Part shown: positions 8,927-18,976 of the stretch, piece after piece
How the letters are laid out: each line of letters starts with the position of its first letter
Numbering within the stretch: position 1 is the stretch's first letter
Assembly (NCBI RefSeq): GCF_029855045.1
Contig: NZ_CP123228.1
Location: 310,001 to 374,000, forward strand
Length of the DNA: 64,000 bases
DNA from: Piscinibacter sp. XHJ-5
GTDB taxonomy: Bacteria; Pseudomonadota; Gammaproteobacteria; Burkholderiales; Burkholderiaceae_C
Direction: 5' to 3'
Translations under genes and position numbers: made by a program
Notes under the pieces: generated by a model
Databases searched by the model: none
What the model was told of the DNA's origin: nothing
What the model saw: only the letters and a program-made list of their open reading frames with translations

Positions 8927-9748
8927 TCACATCCCCTTGAACAAACCCGTGAAGCTGCGGCTCACCTCCAGCTTCTCGGGATGCCCCTTCACGCTGACCA
9001 GCTGCCTTCCCCGCAGATCACGGCTCACGCCCGCGATCGCCCGGATGTTGACCAGTGTCGAGCGGTGGATCTGCCAGAACAGGTTCATGTCGAGCTCTTC
9101 GATCAGCTCCTTGATCGGCTTGCGGATCAGCGCCTCCAGCGTGGCCGTCTGCACCCGTGTGTACTTCTCGTCGGAGATGAAGAAGAGCACGTCTTCCACC
9201 GGAATCATCTGGATTTGCTGACCGACGGTGGCCTGGATCCAGTTCAGCTTGGGGGCGGTGTTCGGATTGATCTGGGCCGCCAGCTTCTGCAGCAGCTGCT
9301 GCATGTCGGGCGTGTGCGCGGGCAGCGTCTGCGGCTCGGCGTCCGGCAATGCGCGCTCGCCGATGCGCTTCTTGATGCGCCCCACGGTCACCAGCAGCCG
9401 CTCGCGCTCGGCCGGCTTGAGCACGTAGTCGACGACGCCCTGCTCGAAGGCCTCGACCGCGTACTGGTCGTAGGCGGTGATGAAGACGATCTCGCAGCCG
9501 GGCCAGCCGCCGGCGTCTTCATCGGTGGGCAGCTGCGCGATCTGCCGCGCCGCGTCGACGCCCGTCATCCCCGGCATCCGGATGTCGAGGAACACCAGGT
9601 CGGGATGGTGCTTCTCGGTGAGCTCGACCGCCTCGAGGCCGTTCTTCGCCTCGGCGACGATCTCCAGCTCGGGCCACACCTCGCCCAGTCGCGAGCGCAG
9701 CTGCTCGCGCATCAGGCGTTCGTCATCGGCAATGAGGGCGCGCGTCAT
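8927..9748 (-). CDS. LytTR-family response regulator
   Basis: A 273-residue regulator. The N-terminal receiver has acidic residues DD at 8-9, phosphoacceptor Asp55 in FLDIRMPG, TAYD and Lys111 in LKPAE. The C-terminal LytTR DNA-binding domain spans about residues 165-270 (VEDVLFFISDEKYTRVQT, and FWQIHRSTLVNIRAI). It is the last gene of a three-gene unit: kinase, small membrane protein, regulator. The start ATG overlaps the preceding stop (ATGA). It should act as the output of the kinase encoded at 10173-11582. LytTR regulators bind paired direct repeats; targets cannot be named from this window. Confidence 0.93.
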   Translation of the reverse strand: MTRALIADDERLMREQLRSRLGEVWPELEIVAEAKNGLEAVELTEKHHPDLVFLDIRMPGMTGVDAARQIAQLPTDEDAGGWPGCEIVFITAYDQYAVEAFEQGVVDYVLKPAERERLLVTVGRIKKRIGERALPDAEPQTLPAHTPDMQQLLQKLAAQINPNTAPKLNWIQATVGQQIQMIPVEDVLFFISDEKYTRVQTATLEALIRKPIKELIEELDMNLFWQIHRSTLVNIRAIAGVSRDLRGRQLVSVKGHPEKLEVSRSFTGLFKGM

Positions 9749-10176
9749 GCGGCCATCTTAGAAGGCGGCGAAGCGCGGCGCCACAGCCACCAGGCGAAGG
9801 CAACCAGCAACAGCAGCGGCGACAGCGCGAGCAGCATCAGCAGCAGCCCGACCAGCAGCGGAACGCCGAGCCCGAACAGCAGCCCGATCGCCAGCGCCGC
9901 CAGCCCGACCACCAGGGCGACCGGCACGACGACGAGCACCACCAGCAGCGCGGCCAGCAGGCCGAGGACGATCGCGACCTTGTGGCCGTCGGTCAGCGTC
10001 GCCAGGTCGAAGCTCAGGGCCTCGCTGCCGTCGATGACGATGTGCACCGGTGTCATCTCGAAACCCGAGAGCCAGCCGACGACCGACACGGTGGCAAGCA
10101 GCGCGACCGCGAACAGCGCCACGATGGCCCACACCCAGCCGGGCGTGCGTGCGCGCCGGAGTGATCCCGTGTTCAT
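9745..10176 (-). CDS. small hydrophobic membrane protein of the Lyt operon
   Basis: A 143-residue protein that is mostly membrane: one helix near residues 15-36, a short polar segment with the hydrophilic GFEMTPVHIVIDGSEALSF, then two or three long Leu/Val/Gly-rich helices from about 67 to 130, ending in basic WRRASPPSK. I do not recognise a named family. Both ends overlap neighbours by 4 bases (ATGA), placing it translationally between the histidine kinase and the response regulator. This suggests a modulator or co-sensor of that system, or a target read first. The role is inferred from position only. Confidence 0.8.
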   Translation of the reverse strand: MNTGSLRRARTPGWVWAIVALFAVALLATVSVVGWLSGFEMTPVHIVIDGSEALSFDLATLTDGHKVAIVLGLLAALLVVLVVVPVALVVGLAALAIGLLFGLGVPLLVGLLLMLLALSPLLLLVAFAWWLWRRASPPSKMAA

Positions 10177-11582
10177 GCGGCTTCTCCTTGGTGGTGATGC
10201 ATGGTGTACGGCACGGTGATGGTGACCGCGGTGCCGCCGCCCGGGTTCTCGGCGACGGTGAGGCTGGCCTTGCTGCCGTACAGCAGCTGCAGGCGCTCGC
10301 GGATGTTGTTCAGGCCGATGCCGGTGCCCGCGGTCGGCGCCTTGCCGAAGCCCAGTCCGGTGTCGGCCACGGTGACGGCCAGCTTGCCGTGCACGATCTC
10401 GGCGCTGACGGTCAGCGTGCCGCCCTCGGCCTTGGGCTCCAACCCGTGCTTGATCGCGTTCTCGACCAGCCCCTGGAGCATCATCGGCGGGAAGTCCGCC
10501 GACAGCAGGCCGTCCGGCACGCGCACGTCGGTCCGCAGCCGCTCCTCCATGCGCACCTTCAGGATCTCGAGGTAGGGCCGGATCACCGCCAGCTCGCGGC
10601 CGAGGTCCCGCGTGCCCCGTGCGTTCGCCTCGCGCATCGTCGGCATCGAGGCGCGCAGCAGGGCGATGAGGTTCTTCTGCATGGTCGAGGCGCGCGCCGG
10701 GTCCGTCTCGATCAGGTGGTCGATGCTCGCCAGCGTGTTGAACAGGAAGTGCGGCTCGACCTGGGCCTGCATGGCCGCCATGCGGGCCTCGACGACCTGG
10801 CGCTTGAGCGCTTCCGATTCGGCGATCTCGGTGGCCTGCACCGCCTGCGCCTCGGCCTTGAAGCGGCCGGCAGCCATGATCTTCACGATGATGGAGAAGA
10901 AGATCCACAGCATCATCCAGCCGACCATGTGGTCGCCCAGGCGGAAGGCCCGGATGGTGCGCACCTTCGGCTTGGCGTCGGCGATGGCCTCCTCGACCTC
11001 GTTCTGCGCCTCGGCGATCTTTTCCTCGAGCTTGGCCTGGGCGTCTTCTATGGCCTGCTTGATCTCGTCGGTGGTGGCGTTCTTGGGCAGCTCTATCGTC
11101 ACGCCTTCCTTCGGCGTGACCGAGAGGCCGGGCGGCGGCGGTGCCGGTGGTGGTGGCACCACCGAGGCAGGCGGCGCCGGCGGTGACGGGACGCTGGGCA
11201 CGGCCTCCGGTGCGGCGGGCCCGTTCGGCGTGATGTGCACGCCGCTCTCGTCGATGCTGATCGAATACGACTTGCCATCGCGCTTGACACCCTCGATGTG
11301 GATGCCGTCCTTGCCGATCGACACGTTGTCGCGCTTGCCGTCGCCTTGGCCGGTCCGGATCTCGGTGCGGTCCTGTCCCCACGGCAGATTGAACGGCGGC
11401 AGCTCCGACAGGATGCCGGTGACGATGATGGCCAGCACCGACAGCAGGAAGAAGCGCATCCAGGTGATGCTGTCCAGCCAGCGAGCGTAGGCGATGAACG
11501 CCCGGCGAATCGCCGAGAAGAAGCTTGCGATGCCGCCGGCGGCCGATCGCGATGCCGAGGAAACGTCGAAGGTCGATGCCAT
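10173..11582 (-). CDS. LytS-type sensor histidine kinase
   Basis: A 469-residue kinase. Layout: a helix near residues 45-63, an external region of about 170 residues, a second helix near 238-260, the His_kinase domain with VEPHFLFNTLASIDHLIE carrying the phospho-accepting His, then HATPase_c with NAIKHG, DTGLGFG and GIGLNNIRERL. The external region is odd: a Gly/Asp-rich stretch, a Pro-rich run near 145-175, then a highly charged heptad-like segment near 185-225 that looks like a coiled coil. No known ligand-binding domain is recognisable. ATG at 11582 is preferred over an upstream in-frame start that would add 26 Arg-rich residues. It is first in the overlapping kinase/membrane protein/LytTR operon. 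Confidence 0.9.
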   Translation of the reverse strand: MASTFDVSSASRSAAGGIASFFSAIRRAFIAYARWLDSITWMRFFLLSVLAIIVTGILSELPPFNLPWGQDRTEIRTGQGDGKRDNVSIGKDGIHIEGVKRDGKSYSISIDESGVHITPNGPAAPEAVPSVPSPPAPPASVVPPPPAPPPPGLSVTPKEGVTIELPKNATTDEIKQAIEDAQAKLEEKIAEAQNEVEEAIADAKPKVRTIRAFRLGDHMVGWMMLWIFFSIIVKIMAAGRFKAEAQAVQATEIAESEALKRQVVEARMAAMQAQVEPHFLFNTLASIDHLIETDPARASTMQKNLIALLRASMPTMREANARGTRDLGRELAVIRPYLEILKVRMEERLRTDVRVPDGLLSADFPPMMLQGLVENAIKHGLEPKAEGGTLTVSAEIVHGKLAVTVADTGLGFGKAPTAGTGIGLNNIRERLQLLYGSKASLTVAENPGGGTAVTITVPYTMHHHQGEAA

Positions 11583-11691
11583 GCGGGCACTGTACGGCCG
11601 GCGGCGGGCGTGCCTCCAGGGCGACACGACGGATTGCACCGTGGTCCGGACAGGCTGCACGCTAGGCGGACAGCCGGTGCGGCAAACCCTG

Positions 11692-12021
11692 TCAAAGCGT
11701 TCCGCTGATCCGCAGGTGCTCCAGCCGCAAGGCGATCTGCTGCTGCAGATCCGCGAGTTCGCGCCGCAAGCCTTCGGCGGTGCCCGGATCGGCCGTCTCC
11801 GCCGCCCGCCTCAGGGCCGCGGCCCGGCGCATCATCTCCACTTCGTGCGGCACCATGCCCGCGTCCTTGAGAACCTTGAACGGCATGCGCAACTCGGGCG
11901 GCGTGTCGTCGTAGCCGTCGCCCAGGTCGAGCGGGCGGCCCCAGTCCCGCGCGCTGCGCAGTTCGCCCGACGCCAGGCTCTCCTGCAGATGGCGGGCGAT
12001 TTCTTCGTCGAGAGTCGGCAT
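11692..12021 (-). CDS. DUF1992 domain protein
   Basis: A 109-residue cytoplasmic protein matching the DUF1992 family (bacterial YhdN-like; also found in eukaryotic DNAJC28). Signatures are TLDEEIARHLQE at the start, SGELRSARDWGRPLDLGDGYDD, and PPELRMPFKVLKDAG in the middle, then a C-terminal helical segment with repeated Leu/Glu/Arg. No catalytic motif is known. It follows the TPR gene by 16 bases on the same strand and ends the eight-gene unit that starts with the dppB-like permease. Whether it belongs functionally to that unit is uncertain. Confidence 0.85.
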   Translation of the reverse strand: MPTLDEEIARHLQESLASGELRSARDWGRPLDLGDGYDDTPPELRMPFKVLKDAGMVPHEVEMMRRAAALRRAAETADPGTAEGLRRELADLQQQIALRLEHLRISGTL

Positions 12022-12037
12022 GGCGGCGTCTCCTGCG

Positions 12038-13378
12038 TCAGGCGTCACTGTCGCGCGATCCGCATTGCCGAGCCCAGTGCCCGGTCAATGGCGTGTGCGC
12101 CTTGTGCTGCCGGCGCTCGGCCAGCAGCGCGCGGCACAGTGCCGATTCACCGGCCCGCGCGGCGGCGGCCCACAAGGTTTGCGTGATCAGGTCGCGCTGG
12201 GCGTGGCTGCCGCCGAAGCGATGGGCCTGGCCCCGCACCGGGGCGATGTCGCGGACCGCGGCGGAGAAGTCGCCACGCTCGAAGGCGAGGAGGCCGCGCA
12301 TCAGCGGCAGTCCCACCTGGCGCGCCATCGCGGCGTTGTCGTCGCCGCCCGCCTGCGCCCGGTGCTCGGCCGCATCCAGCCAGGCCCGGGCCTCGGCCAG
12401 ACGGCCGCGGCCGAGCATCACCATCAGCGCATGCACGTCATTGAAGGCCGAATGGCCGACCGCGTGCGGCGCGCAGTCCCAGCCGACGGCGGCGTCTTCC
12501 CAGCGCGCACCGACGTCGGCGCCGAGCAGGTGCAGGCGCCACAGCAACGCCACGCCGTCGAGCCGCTGCAAGGTGAGCTGCACATTGGCGCTGCTCAGAT
12601 GCGTGTCGTAGGTGGCGAGCGCCCCGGCCAGGTCCAGGCCCTCGATCTGGAACAGCGCCGCATGCCACCAATGGTGACCGGCAAAGCCGTTGCCCTCGGC
12701 CCAATCGGCCTGTCGCTCCCGCAGCCAGTCGATGCCGTCCTCGAAGCGCCCCTGCATCTCCATCACGTGGGCCACGGCATGGGTGGCCCACGGCACTTTC
12801 GCCCGGCCGGCCACCGCCTCGCGGCCGGCCGCTTCCGCCTCGGCATAGGCGCCGCACTCCTCGAGGCCGAAGGCCTGCATGCCGAGCACGTAGGGCCGCA
12901 GCGGGTCGTCGTTCTCCCACGCCGGCAGCACGCGTTGCGGGCGGCGCCGCAACTGCGCCGCATCGCCGCGGTAGAAATCGAACAGATGCGCCCACTGCAG
13001 CGCGTGCAGGTCGCGCGGATGAGCGTGGAGCAGCGCGTCCCAGTCGCGGCAGGCGCCTTGCCAGTCGCCCGCGGCGCAACGTCGCGCGGCCGCAAGGTGG
13101 ATGCGCTCGCGGTGCGGTGCCTGCGCGACCAGCGTCTCGGCCCGATCGAGCGCCTCGCGCGCTTCGGGCAGCAGGCCGGGCTCGGTGAGCGTCAGCAGAA
13201 AATTCGCGCGCATCACGTGCGGCAGCATCCACCCCGGATCGGCGGCAATGGCGGCGTCGATGTCGGCGAGGGGAGCGTCGAAGAACGACGCCATGCGCCA
13301 CAGCGCCGTCTCGGCATGGGCCAGCGCTTGCGGCGAAGCCGTGCCGACGGGATTGCCGCGGGCGTCCTGCATGCCCAT
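12038..13378 (-). CDS. TPR-repeat protein (TTC38-like)
   Basis: A 446-residue soluble protein built of helical repeats, resembling the tetratricopeptide protein 38 family. Conserved stretches are LPHVMRANFLLTLTEPG, HLFDFYRGDA, RPYVLGMQAFGLEECG, WATHAVAHVMEMQGR and GFAGHHWWHAALFQIE. The His/Trp-rich HHWWH segment is typical of this family and could hold a metal or active site, but no activity is established. No signal peptide. It lies 21 bases after the amidase stop on the same strand, so it is probably made with the peptide/amide uptake system. Start ATG at 13378; the second ATG two codons later is possible. Confidence 0.85.
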   Translation of the reverse strand: MGMQDARGNPVGTASPQALAHAETALWRMASFFDAPLADIDAAIAADPGWMLPHVMRANFLLTLTEPGLLPEAREALDRAETLVAQAPHRERIHLAAARRCAAGDWQGACRDWDALLHAHPRDLHALQWAHLFDFYRGDAAQLRRRPQRVLPAWENDDPLRPYVLGMQAFGLEECGAYAEAEAAGREAVAGRAKVPWATHAVAHVMEMQGRFEDGIDWLRERQADWAEGNGFAGHHWWHAALFQIEGLDLAGALATYDTHLSSANVQLTLQRLDGVALLWRLHLLGADVGARWEDAAVGWDCAPHAVGHSAFNDVHALMVMLGRGRLAEARAWLDAAEHRAQAGGDDNAAMARQVGLPLMRGLLAFERGDFSAAVRDIAPVRGQAHRFGGSHAQRDLITQTLWAAAARAGESALCRALLAERRQHKAHTPLTGHWARQCGSRDSDA

Positions 13379-13399
13379 CGAGTGCGCCCCCGTGGTGGT

Positions 13400-14788
13400 T
13401 CAGTTCGGCTGGGGCCACGGGCGCTGCGCGGGGCGCAGGCCCTCCCAGGCGCGCGCGACCTGCAGGACGCCGAGGTCGTCGAATCGCTGGCCGGCGATCT
13501 GCAGGCCGATCGGCAGGCCGCTGGCCGTGTAGCCGCAGTTGATCGACGCGGCGGGCTGCTCGCTCATGTTGTACGGCAGCGTGAACGCGATGTGCTCCAG
13601 CGAGCGCGCCGGATCGTTGGTGGGTCCGGGCAGCTCGGCCTCGAAGGCGGAGATCGGCGCCACCGGCGACAGCACGTAGTCGAAGGGCGCGCAGGCGGCA
13701 ACCGCGGCCTCGCGCAAGGCGCCCATCTGGCTGTAGCCGTCGAACACCTGCTCGCCGGTCAGCCCCGCGCCGCCGCGTGCCCACTCGACGATGAAGGGCA
13801 GCACCTTGGCGCGCCGTTCCTCGGGCAGCGCGGAGAGATCGATCCACGAGCGCATGCGCCAGAAGCGGTCCATGCCGTCGGCCATCGCTCGGGTGGTGAA
13901 GGGGGCGACCGGCTCGACGATGGCACCGGCAGCCTCGAAGGCGCGCGCCGCGGCCTCGACGGCTGCGCGTACCTCGGCGTCCACCGGCAGGCCCCAGCCG
14001 GGATCGAGCTGCAGGCCGAGGCGCAAGCCGCGCACCTCGCGCTCGAGCCGGCCCCAGGCGATGTCCTGGTATGGCAGGCTCATCGTGTCGCGCGCGTCGG
14101 GGCGGCTCAGCACGCTCATCAGCAGCGCCGCGTCTTCGACGGTGCGTGTCATCGGCCCCGCCACGCGTCCTGCATACGGGGGGTGGATGGGGATGCGGCC
14201 GAGGCTCGGCTTGAGCGTGAAGATGCCGCACCAGCACGCCGGCAGGCGCACCGATCCGCCGATGTCGGTGCCGACATGCAGCGGGCCGTAGCCGGCGGCC
14301 ACGCCCGCGCCGGCGCCGGCGCTGCTGCCGCCGGGGCCGCGGCGCAGGTCCCAGGGATTGCGCGTCAGCGGATGGAAGCTCGACACGCCGGAGGACAACA
14401 TGCCGTAGTCGGGCATGGTCGTCTTGCCGAGGATGACGGCGCCGGCTTCGCGCAGCCGCGCCGCCGGCGGTGCATCCCGCTGCGCCGGCACCAGCACGGT
14501 GGCCGCGGTGCCCAGCGGCACGGGCACGCCGCGCGTCGCGATGTTCTCCTTGATCATCGCCGGCACGCCGTCGAGCGGGCCTTGTGGAGCGTCGCGCAGC
14601 CAACGCGCCTGCGATGCCTCGGCCTGCGCGATCGCCGCGTGCGGATCGAGCGCGTAGGTGGCCTGCAGGTGCGGCTCCCACGCCTCGATGCGGGCCAGGA
14701 TGGCCTGAGTGACCTCCACCGGGGACAGCGTCTTGCGGCGGTAGGCGTCGACCAGCTCGACGGCACTCAGGTCATGCAGCGCAGCCAT
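13400..14788 (-). CDS. amidase (amidase signature family)
   Basis: A 462-residue amidase. The Ser-Ser-Lys catalytic triad can be placed: Lys in PAMIKENIAT, cis-Ser in the Gly/Ser-rich GPGGSSAGAGAGVAAG, and the nucleophile Ser in GTDIGGSVRLPA. Length and motif order fit the GatA-like family, but no gatB or gatC is nearby and the signature is of the catabolic type. It probably hydrolyses an amide taken up by the adjacent Opp/Dpp-type transporter; the binding protein ends just 4 bases upstream. The cytoplasmic location follows from the lack of a signal peptide. The natural substrate is unknown. Confidence 0.9.
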   Translation of the reverse strand: MAALHDLSAVELVDAYRRKTLSPVEVTQAILARIEAWEPHLQATYALDPHAAIAQAEASQARWLRDAPQGPLDGVPAMIKENIATRGVPVPLGTAATVLVPAQRDAPPAARLREAGAVILGKTTMPDYGMLSSGVSSFHPLTRNPWDLRRGPGGSSAGAGAGVAAGYGPLHVGTDIGGSVRLPACWCGIFTLKPSLGRIPIHPPYAGRVAGPMTRTVEDAALLMSVLSRPDARDTMSLPYQDIAWGRLEREVRGLRLGLQLDPGWGLPVDAEVRAAVEAAARAFEAAGAIVEPVAPFTTRAMADGMDRFWRMRSWIDLSALPEERRAKVLPFIVEWARGGAGLTGEQVFDGYSQMGALREAAVAACAPFDYVLSPVAPISAFEAELPGPTNDPARSLEHIAFTLPYNMSEQPAASINCGYTASGLPIGLQIAGQRFDDLGVLQVARAWEGLRPAQRPWPQPN

Positions 14789-14792
14789 CGGC

Positions 14793-16280
14793 TCACTGCC
14801 AGCTCAGCGCCGCCAGATCGTTGGCGAAGATCGGCGAGCTGCTCCACAGTCCTTTCAGCTTCTTGTTGCCCACAGCGAACTGCGGCAGCTGGAACAGGTA
14901 CACGTTGGCCGCGTCGGTGGCCAGGTGCTTCTGGATGTCGCCCAGCAGCTTCAGCCGTCCCTTCGCGTCGGTGGTGCTGTTGTACTTGGCCAGCAGGTCG
15001 CGGTAGGCCTTGTTGTCGTAGCCCCAGTAGTAGCTCGGATCGCCGTAGCGGTCGAAGTCGAGCGGCTCCACGTGGCTGATGACCGTGAGGTCGAAGTTGC
15101 CCTTGAACGGCCCGGACAGCCATTGGGCCCACTCGACGTTCTCGATCTTCGCGTTGATGCCCACCTTAGCGAGCTGCGACGCGATGATCTCGCCGCCCTT
15201 GCGCGCGTACTGCGGCGGCGGCAAGGTCAGCGTGACGTTCAGCGGCGTGGCCACGCCGGCTTCCTTGAGCAGCGCCTTCGCCTTCTCCGGGTTGTACGGA
15301 TTGAGCGCGGTCAGGTCGACGTAGCCGGCGTCGCTGGGCACCATGTGGCTGCCGATCGGCGCGCCGAAGCCTTCCTGCGCGCCATCCATGATCGCCTTGC
15401 GGTCGATGGCCGCGGCCAGTGCGCGGCGAACGCGCACGTCGTCGAACGGCTTCTTCCTGTGGTTGATGCTGACGATGGTCTTGCCTTCGGTGCCGCCGAT
15501 GACCACCGCGAAGCGTGGATCGTCCTGGAACTGCTTGAGGCTCTGCGGCGCGCCGAAGCGCGGCATGCCGTCGATGTCGCCGGCGAGCAGCGCCGCCACC
15601 TGCGCCGCGGGATCGTTGATGAAGCGGAAGGTCACCTTCTTCATCTTCACCGCCGGCGCATTGCGATAGCCGTCCCACTTGCTCAGCGTGATCGCCGAGC
15701 CCTTGGCCCAGCTGTCGAACTTGAACGGCCCGGTGCCGACCGGCTTGGTGGCGGTGGTGGCCGCGCTCTTCGGGTCGAGGATCACCGCCGGGTTCTCGCC
15801 CATGCGGAACAGGAAGTTGCCGTCGGCGTTGTTCAGCACCACGATCACCGTGTGCGGGTCGGGCGTGTCGATGCGGCTGATGTTGTCGAACACCGCCTTC
15901 TTCATCTTGTTGGTGCTGCCTTCCGCCTTGGCGCGCTCGAAGCTGAACTTCACGTCGCTGGCGTCGAAGGCCTCGCCGTCGTGGTACTTCACGCCCTTGC
16001 GCAGCTTGAAGGTGTAGACCTTGCCGTCGGGGTCGATCGTCCAGCTTTCGGCCAGCAGAGGCACGATGCTGCCGTCCATGTTGATGCGGGTGAGGCCTTC
16101 CAGCACGTTGTAGTGGACCACCTCCCCGATCGCGGCCGCCGAGGCGGTGGTCGGATCGAGCCCGGGCGCCGGCTCGAGCACCATGGCGAGCACCACGCTG
16201 TCCTTGCGGGCCTGCGCCCCGGCCGCCAGCGCGACGGCGGAGAGCACCAGGGCGGCGATCAGGCTGTGGGACGTCTTCAT
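14793..16280 (-). CDS. ABC transporter substrate-binding protein (peptide/nickel type)
   Basis: A 495-residue periplasmic binding protein of the SBP_bac_5 (DppA/OppA) family. The signal peptide covers residues 1-24 (cleavage after AGAQA). Family landmarks are [20 protein letters not shown], the internal [17 protein letters not shown] and [11 protein letters not shown]. It follows an AGGAG ribosome binding site and lies 55 bases after the dppF-like gene, within the same transcriptional unit. With two permeases, two ATPases and an amidase it should capture the imported substrate (a short peptide, acylated amide or similar). No residue here settles the specificity. Confidence 0.92.
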   Translation of the reverse strand: MKTSHSLIAALVLSAVALAAGAQARKDSVVLAMVLEPAPGLDPTTASAAAIGEVVHYNVLEGLTRINMDGSIVPLLAESWTIDPDGKVYTFKLRKGVKYHDGEAFDASDVKFSFERAKAEGSTNKMKKAVFDNISRIDTPDPHTVIVVLNNADGNFLFRMGENPAVILDPKSAATTATKPVGTGPFKFDSWAKGSAITLSKWDGYRNAPAVKMKKVTFRFINDPAAQVAALLAGDIDGMPRFGAPQSLKQFQDDPRFAVVIGGTEGKTIVSINHRKKPFDDVRVRRALAAAIDRKAIMDGAQEGFGAPIGSHMVPSDAGYVDLTALNPYNPEKAKALLKEAGVATPLNVTLTLPPPQYARKGGEIIASQLAKVGINAKIENVEWAQWLSGPFKGNFDLTVISHVEPLDFDRYGDPSYYWGYDNKAYRDLLAKYNSTTDAKGRLKLLGDIQKHLATDAANVYLFQLPQFAVGNKKLKGLWSSSPIFANDLAALSWQ

Positions 16281-16335
16281 CGTCGGTTTCTCCTGCAGCG
16301 AAAGGGTCGTTGGGACTCTACTGGAAGCGCCCGGC

Positions 16336-17165
<830 letters not shown>

Positions 17166-17169
<4 letters not shown>

Positions 17170-18140
17170 TGGATCGGAGGCTCCATGTTGAAGCAGCGCG
17201 CCTCATGCCCCGGCAGCACCGGAAATGCTGGCGGCGGCTCGCGGCACACGTCGAGCACGCGATGGCAGCGATCGGCGAAGGGGCAGCCTCGCGGCATGTC
17301 GACCAGCTCGGGCACGCGGCCGGGAATGGTCGCGAGCTTGGCTCCACGCGCCGCGCCCAGGCGAGGCCGTGCGCCGAACAGGCCTCGCGTGTACGGGTGC
17401 GCGAGCCGCTCGAAGACGCTGCCGGTGGGGCCGCTCTCGGCGACGGTGCCGCCGTACATCACCATCACGCGCTCGACGTTTCGCGCCATCACGCCCAGGT
17501 CGTGGCTGATCAGCAGCAGCGCCATGCCGCTGTCGGCCACCAGCTCGGCGATCAGGTCGAGGATCTCGGCCTGGATGGTCACGTCGAGCGCGGTGGTCGG
17601 CTCGTCGGCGATCAGCAGGTCGGGCCCGCAGGCCAGCGCGGCGGCGATCATCACGCGCTGCCGCTGGCCGCCGGAAAGCTGGTGCGGATAGGCGTCCAGC
17701 CGCTGCGCGGCCTGCGGCAGGCGCACCCGCTCGAGCAGGCGCAGCGCCTCGGCGCGGGCTTCGCGCGCGCCCATGCCCAGGTGCCGGCGCAGCGGCTCGG
17801 CCACCTGCGCGCCCACGGTGTGCAGCGGGTTCAGCGCCGTCATCGGCTCCTGGAAGATCATCGCGATGCGGCGTCCGCGCAGCTGGCCCATCTGCGCGTC
17901 GGGCAGGCCCACCAGCTCCTGGCCGTCGAAGCGGATGCTGCCGCTCGTCGCGGCGCCATCGGGCAGCAGGCCGATCAGCGCGAGCGCCGTCATCGACTTG
18001 CCGCAGCCGCTCTCGCCGATCAGCCCCACGGTCTCGCCGCGGGCGATGGTGAGGTCGATGCCGCGCAGCGCTTCGGCGGGACCGCGCGCGGTGTCCAGGC
18101 GAACGCGCAGACCCTGGACGGCCAGCAGCGGCCCGGTCAT
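17166..18140 (-). CDS. oligopeptide/dipeptide ABC transporter ATPase (DppD-like)
   Basis: A 324-residue ATPase: Walker [11 protein letters not shown]-loop [15 protein letters not shown], signature [15 protein letters not shown], Walker [13 protein letters not shown] and ISHDLG. The C-terminal oligo_HPY region has the Cys cluster ([15 protein letters not shown] and a later RCF) seen in DppD/OppD proteins, where it can hold an iron-sulfur cluster. Both ends overlap neighbours by 4 bases, giving an unbroken permease-ATPase-ATPase translational chain. Confidence 0.93.
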
Positions 18141-18976
18141 CTCGCCCTCGCCAGGCGCGGATCGAGCAGGTCGCGCAAGCCGTCGCCCATGAGGTTGAGT
18201 CCGAGCACGCTCAGCGCGATGGCGACCCCCGGCCAGACGGCGAGCTGCGGCGCCTGGAACAGCATCGTCTGCGCCTCGAACAGCATGCGCCCCCACGACG
18301 GCTGCGGCGGCTGGGTGCCGAGCCCGAGAAAGCTCAGCGCCGCCTCGGCGAGGATCGCGTTGGCGAACTGGATCGTGGCCTGCACGATGAGACCGCTCGC
18401 GATGTTGGGCAGCACATGCGCGAAGGTGATGTGCCAGGTGCCCCTGCCGCAGGCGCGGGCGGCGGTGACGTAGTCGCGTGTCCAGACGCCGTTGGCGGCG
18501 GCGCGGCTGATGCGAGCGAACACCGGGATGTTGAAGATGCCGATGGCGAGGATGGAGTTGAACAGTCCGCCCCCGTAGATGGCGGTCAGCATGATGGCGG
18601 TGACCAGCGCCGGGAACGCGAAGGTGAAGTCCGCCAGGCGCATCACCAGCTCCTCGACCCAGCCTCGGCGGGCCGCGGCGAGCAGGCCCAGCGAGACACC
18701 GAAGCCCATGCCGATGCCGACCGCGATGAGGCCCACCGCGATCGAGTTCTGCGAGCCGACGATGAGCTGCGAGACGATGTCGCGCCCGAGGCTGTCGGTG
18801 CCCAGCCAATGGGCGGCCGACGGGCCCTGCAGCTTGGACGACACGTCGATGTCGGTGGCCGGATGCGGCGTCCACACGAGCGAGAGCAGCGCGGCCAACG
18901 ACAGAAGCAAAACCAGCGCGCCGCCGATGACGAAGCTGGTGTGCCGCATGGCGCGGTCGGTGAAGGTGAAGCTCAT
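18137..18976 (-). CDS. ABC transporter permease (DppC-like)
   Basis: A 279-residue permease of the binding-protein-dependent family. There is an N-terminal helix near residues 17-38, the oligo_C segment HWLGTDSLGRDIVSQLIVG, then the core helices and the cytoplasmic coupling loop (EAA motif) in YVTAARACGRGTWHITFAHVLPN. It ends with [16 protein letters not shown], typical of DppC. The ATG overlaps the dppB-like stop by 4 bases, and its own stop overlaps the dppD-like start. It pairs with the dppB-like gene to form the membrane channel. Confidence 0.93.
   Translation of the reverse strand: MSFTFTDRAMRHTSFVIGGALVLLLSLAALLSLVWTPHPATDIDVSSKLQGPSAAHWLGTDSLGRDIVSQLIVGSQNSIAVGLIAVGIGMGFGVSLGLLAAARRGWVEELVMRLADFTFAFPALVTAIMLTAIYGGGLFNSILAIGIFNIPVFARISRAAANGVWTRDYVTAARACGRGTWHITFAHVLPNIASGLIVQATIQFANAILAEAALSFLGLGTQPPQPSWGRMLFEAQTMLFQAPQLAVWPGVAIALSVLGLNLMGDGLRDLLDPRLARAR

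Noticed and set aside
13400..14788. Amidase as GatA of the tRNA amidotransferase
   Set aside because: No gatB or gatC neighbours, and it lies inside an importer operon; a catabolic amidase fits better.
12020..15079. A 1019-residue plus-strand frame opposite the TPR and amidase genes
   Set aside because: It is antisense to well-conserved genes and shows no motifs.
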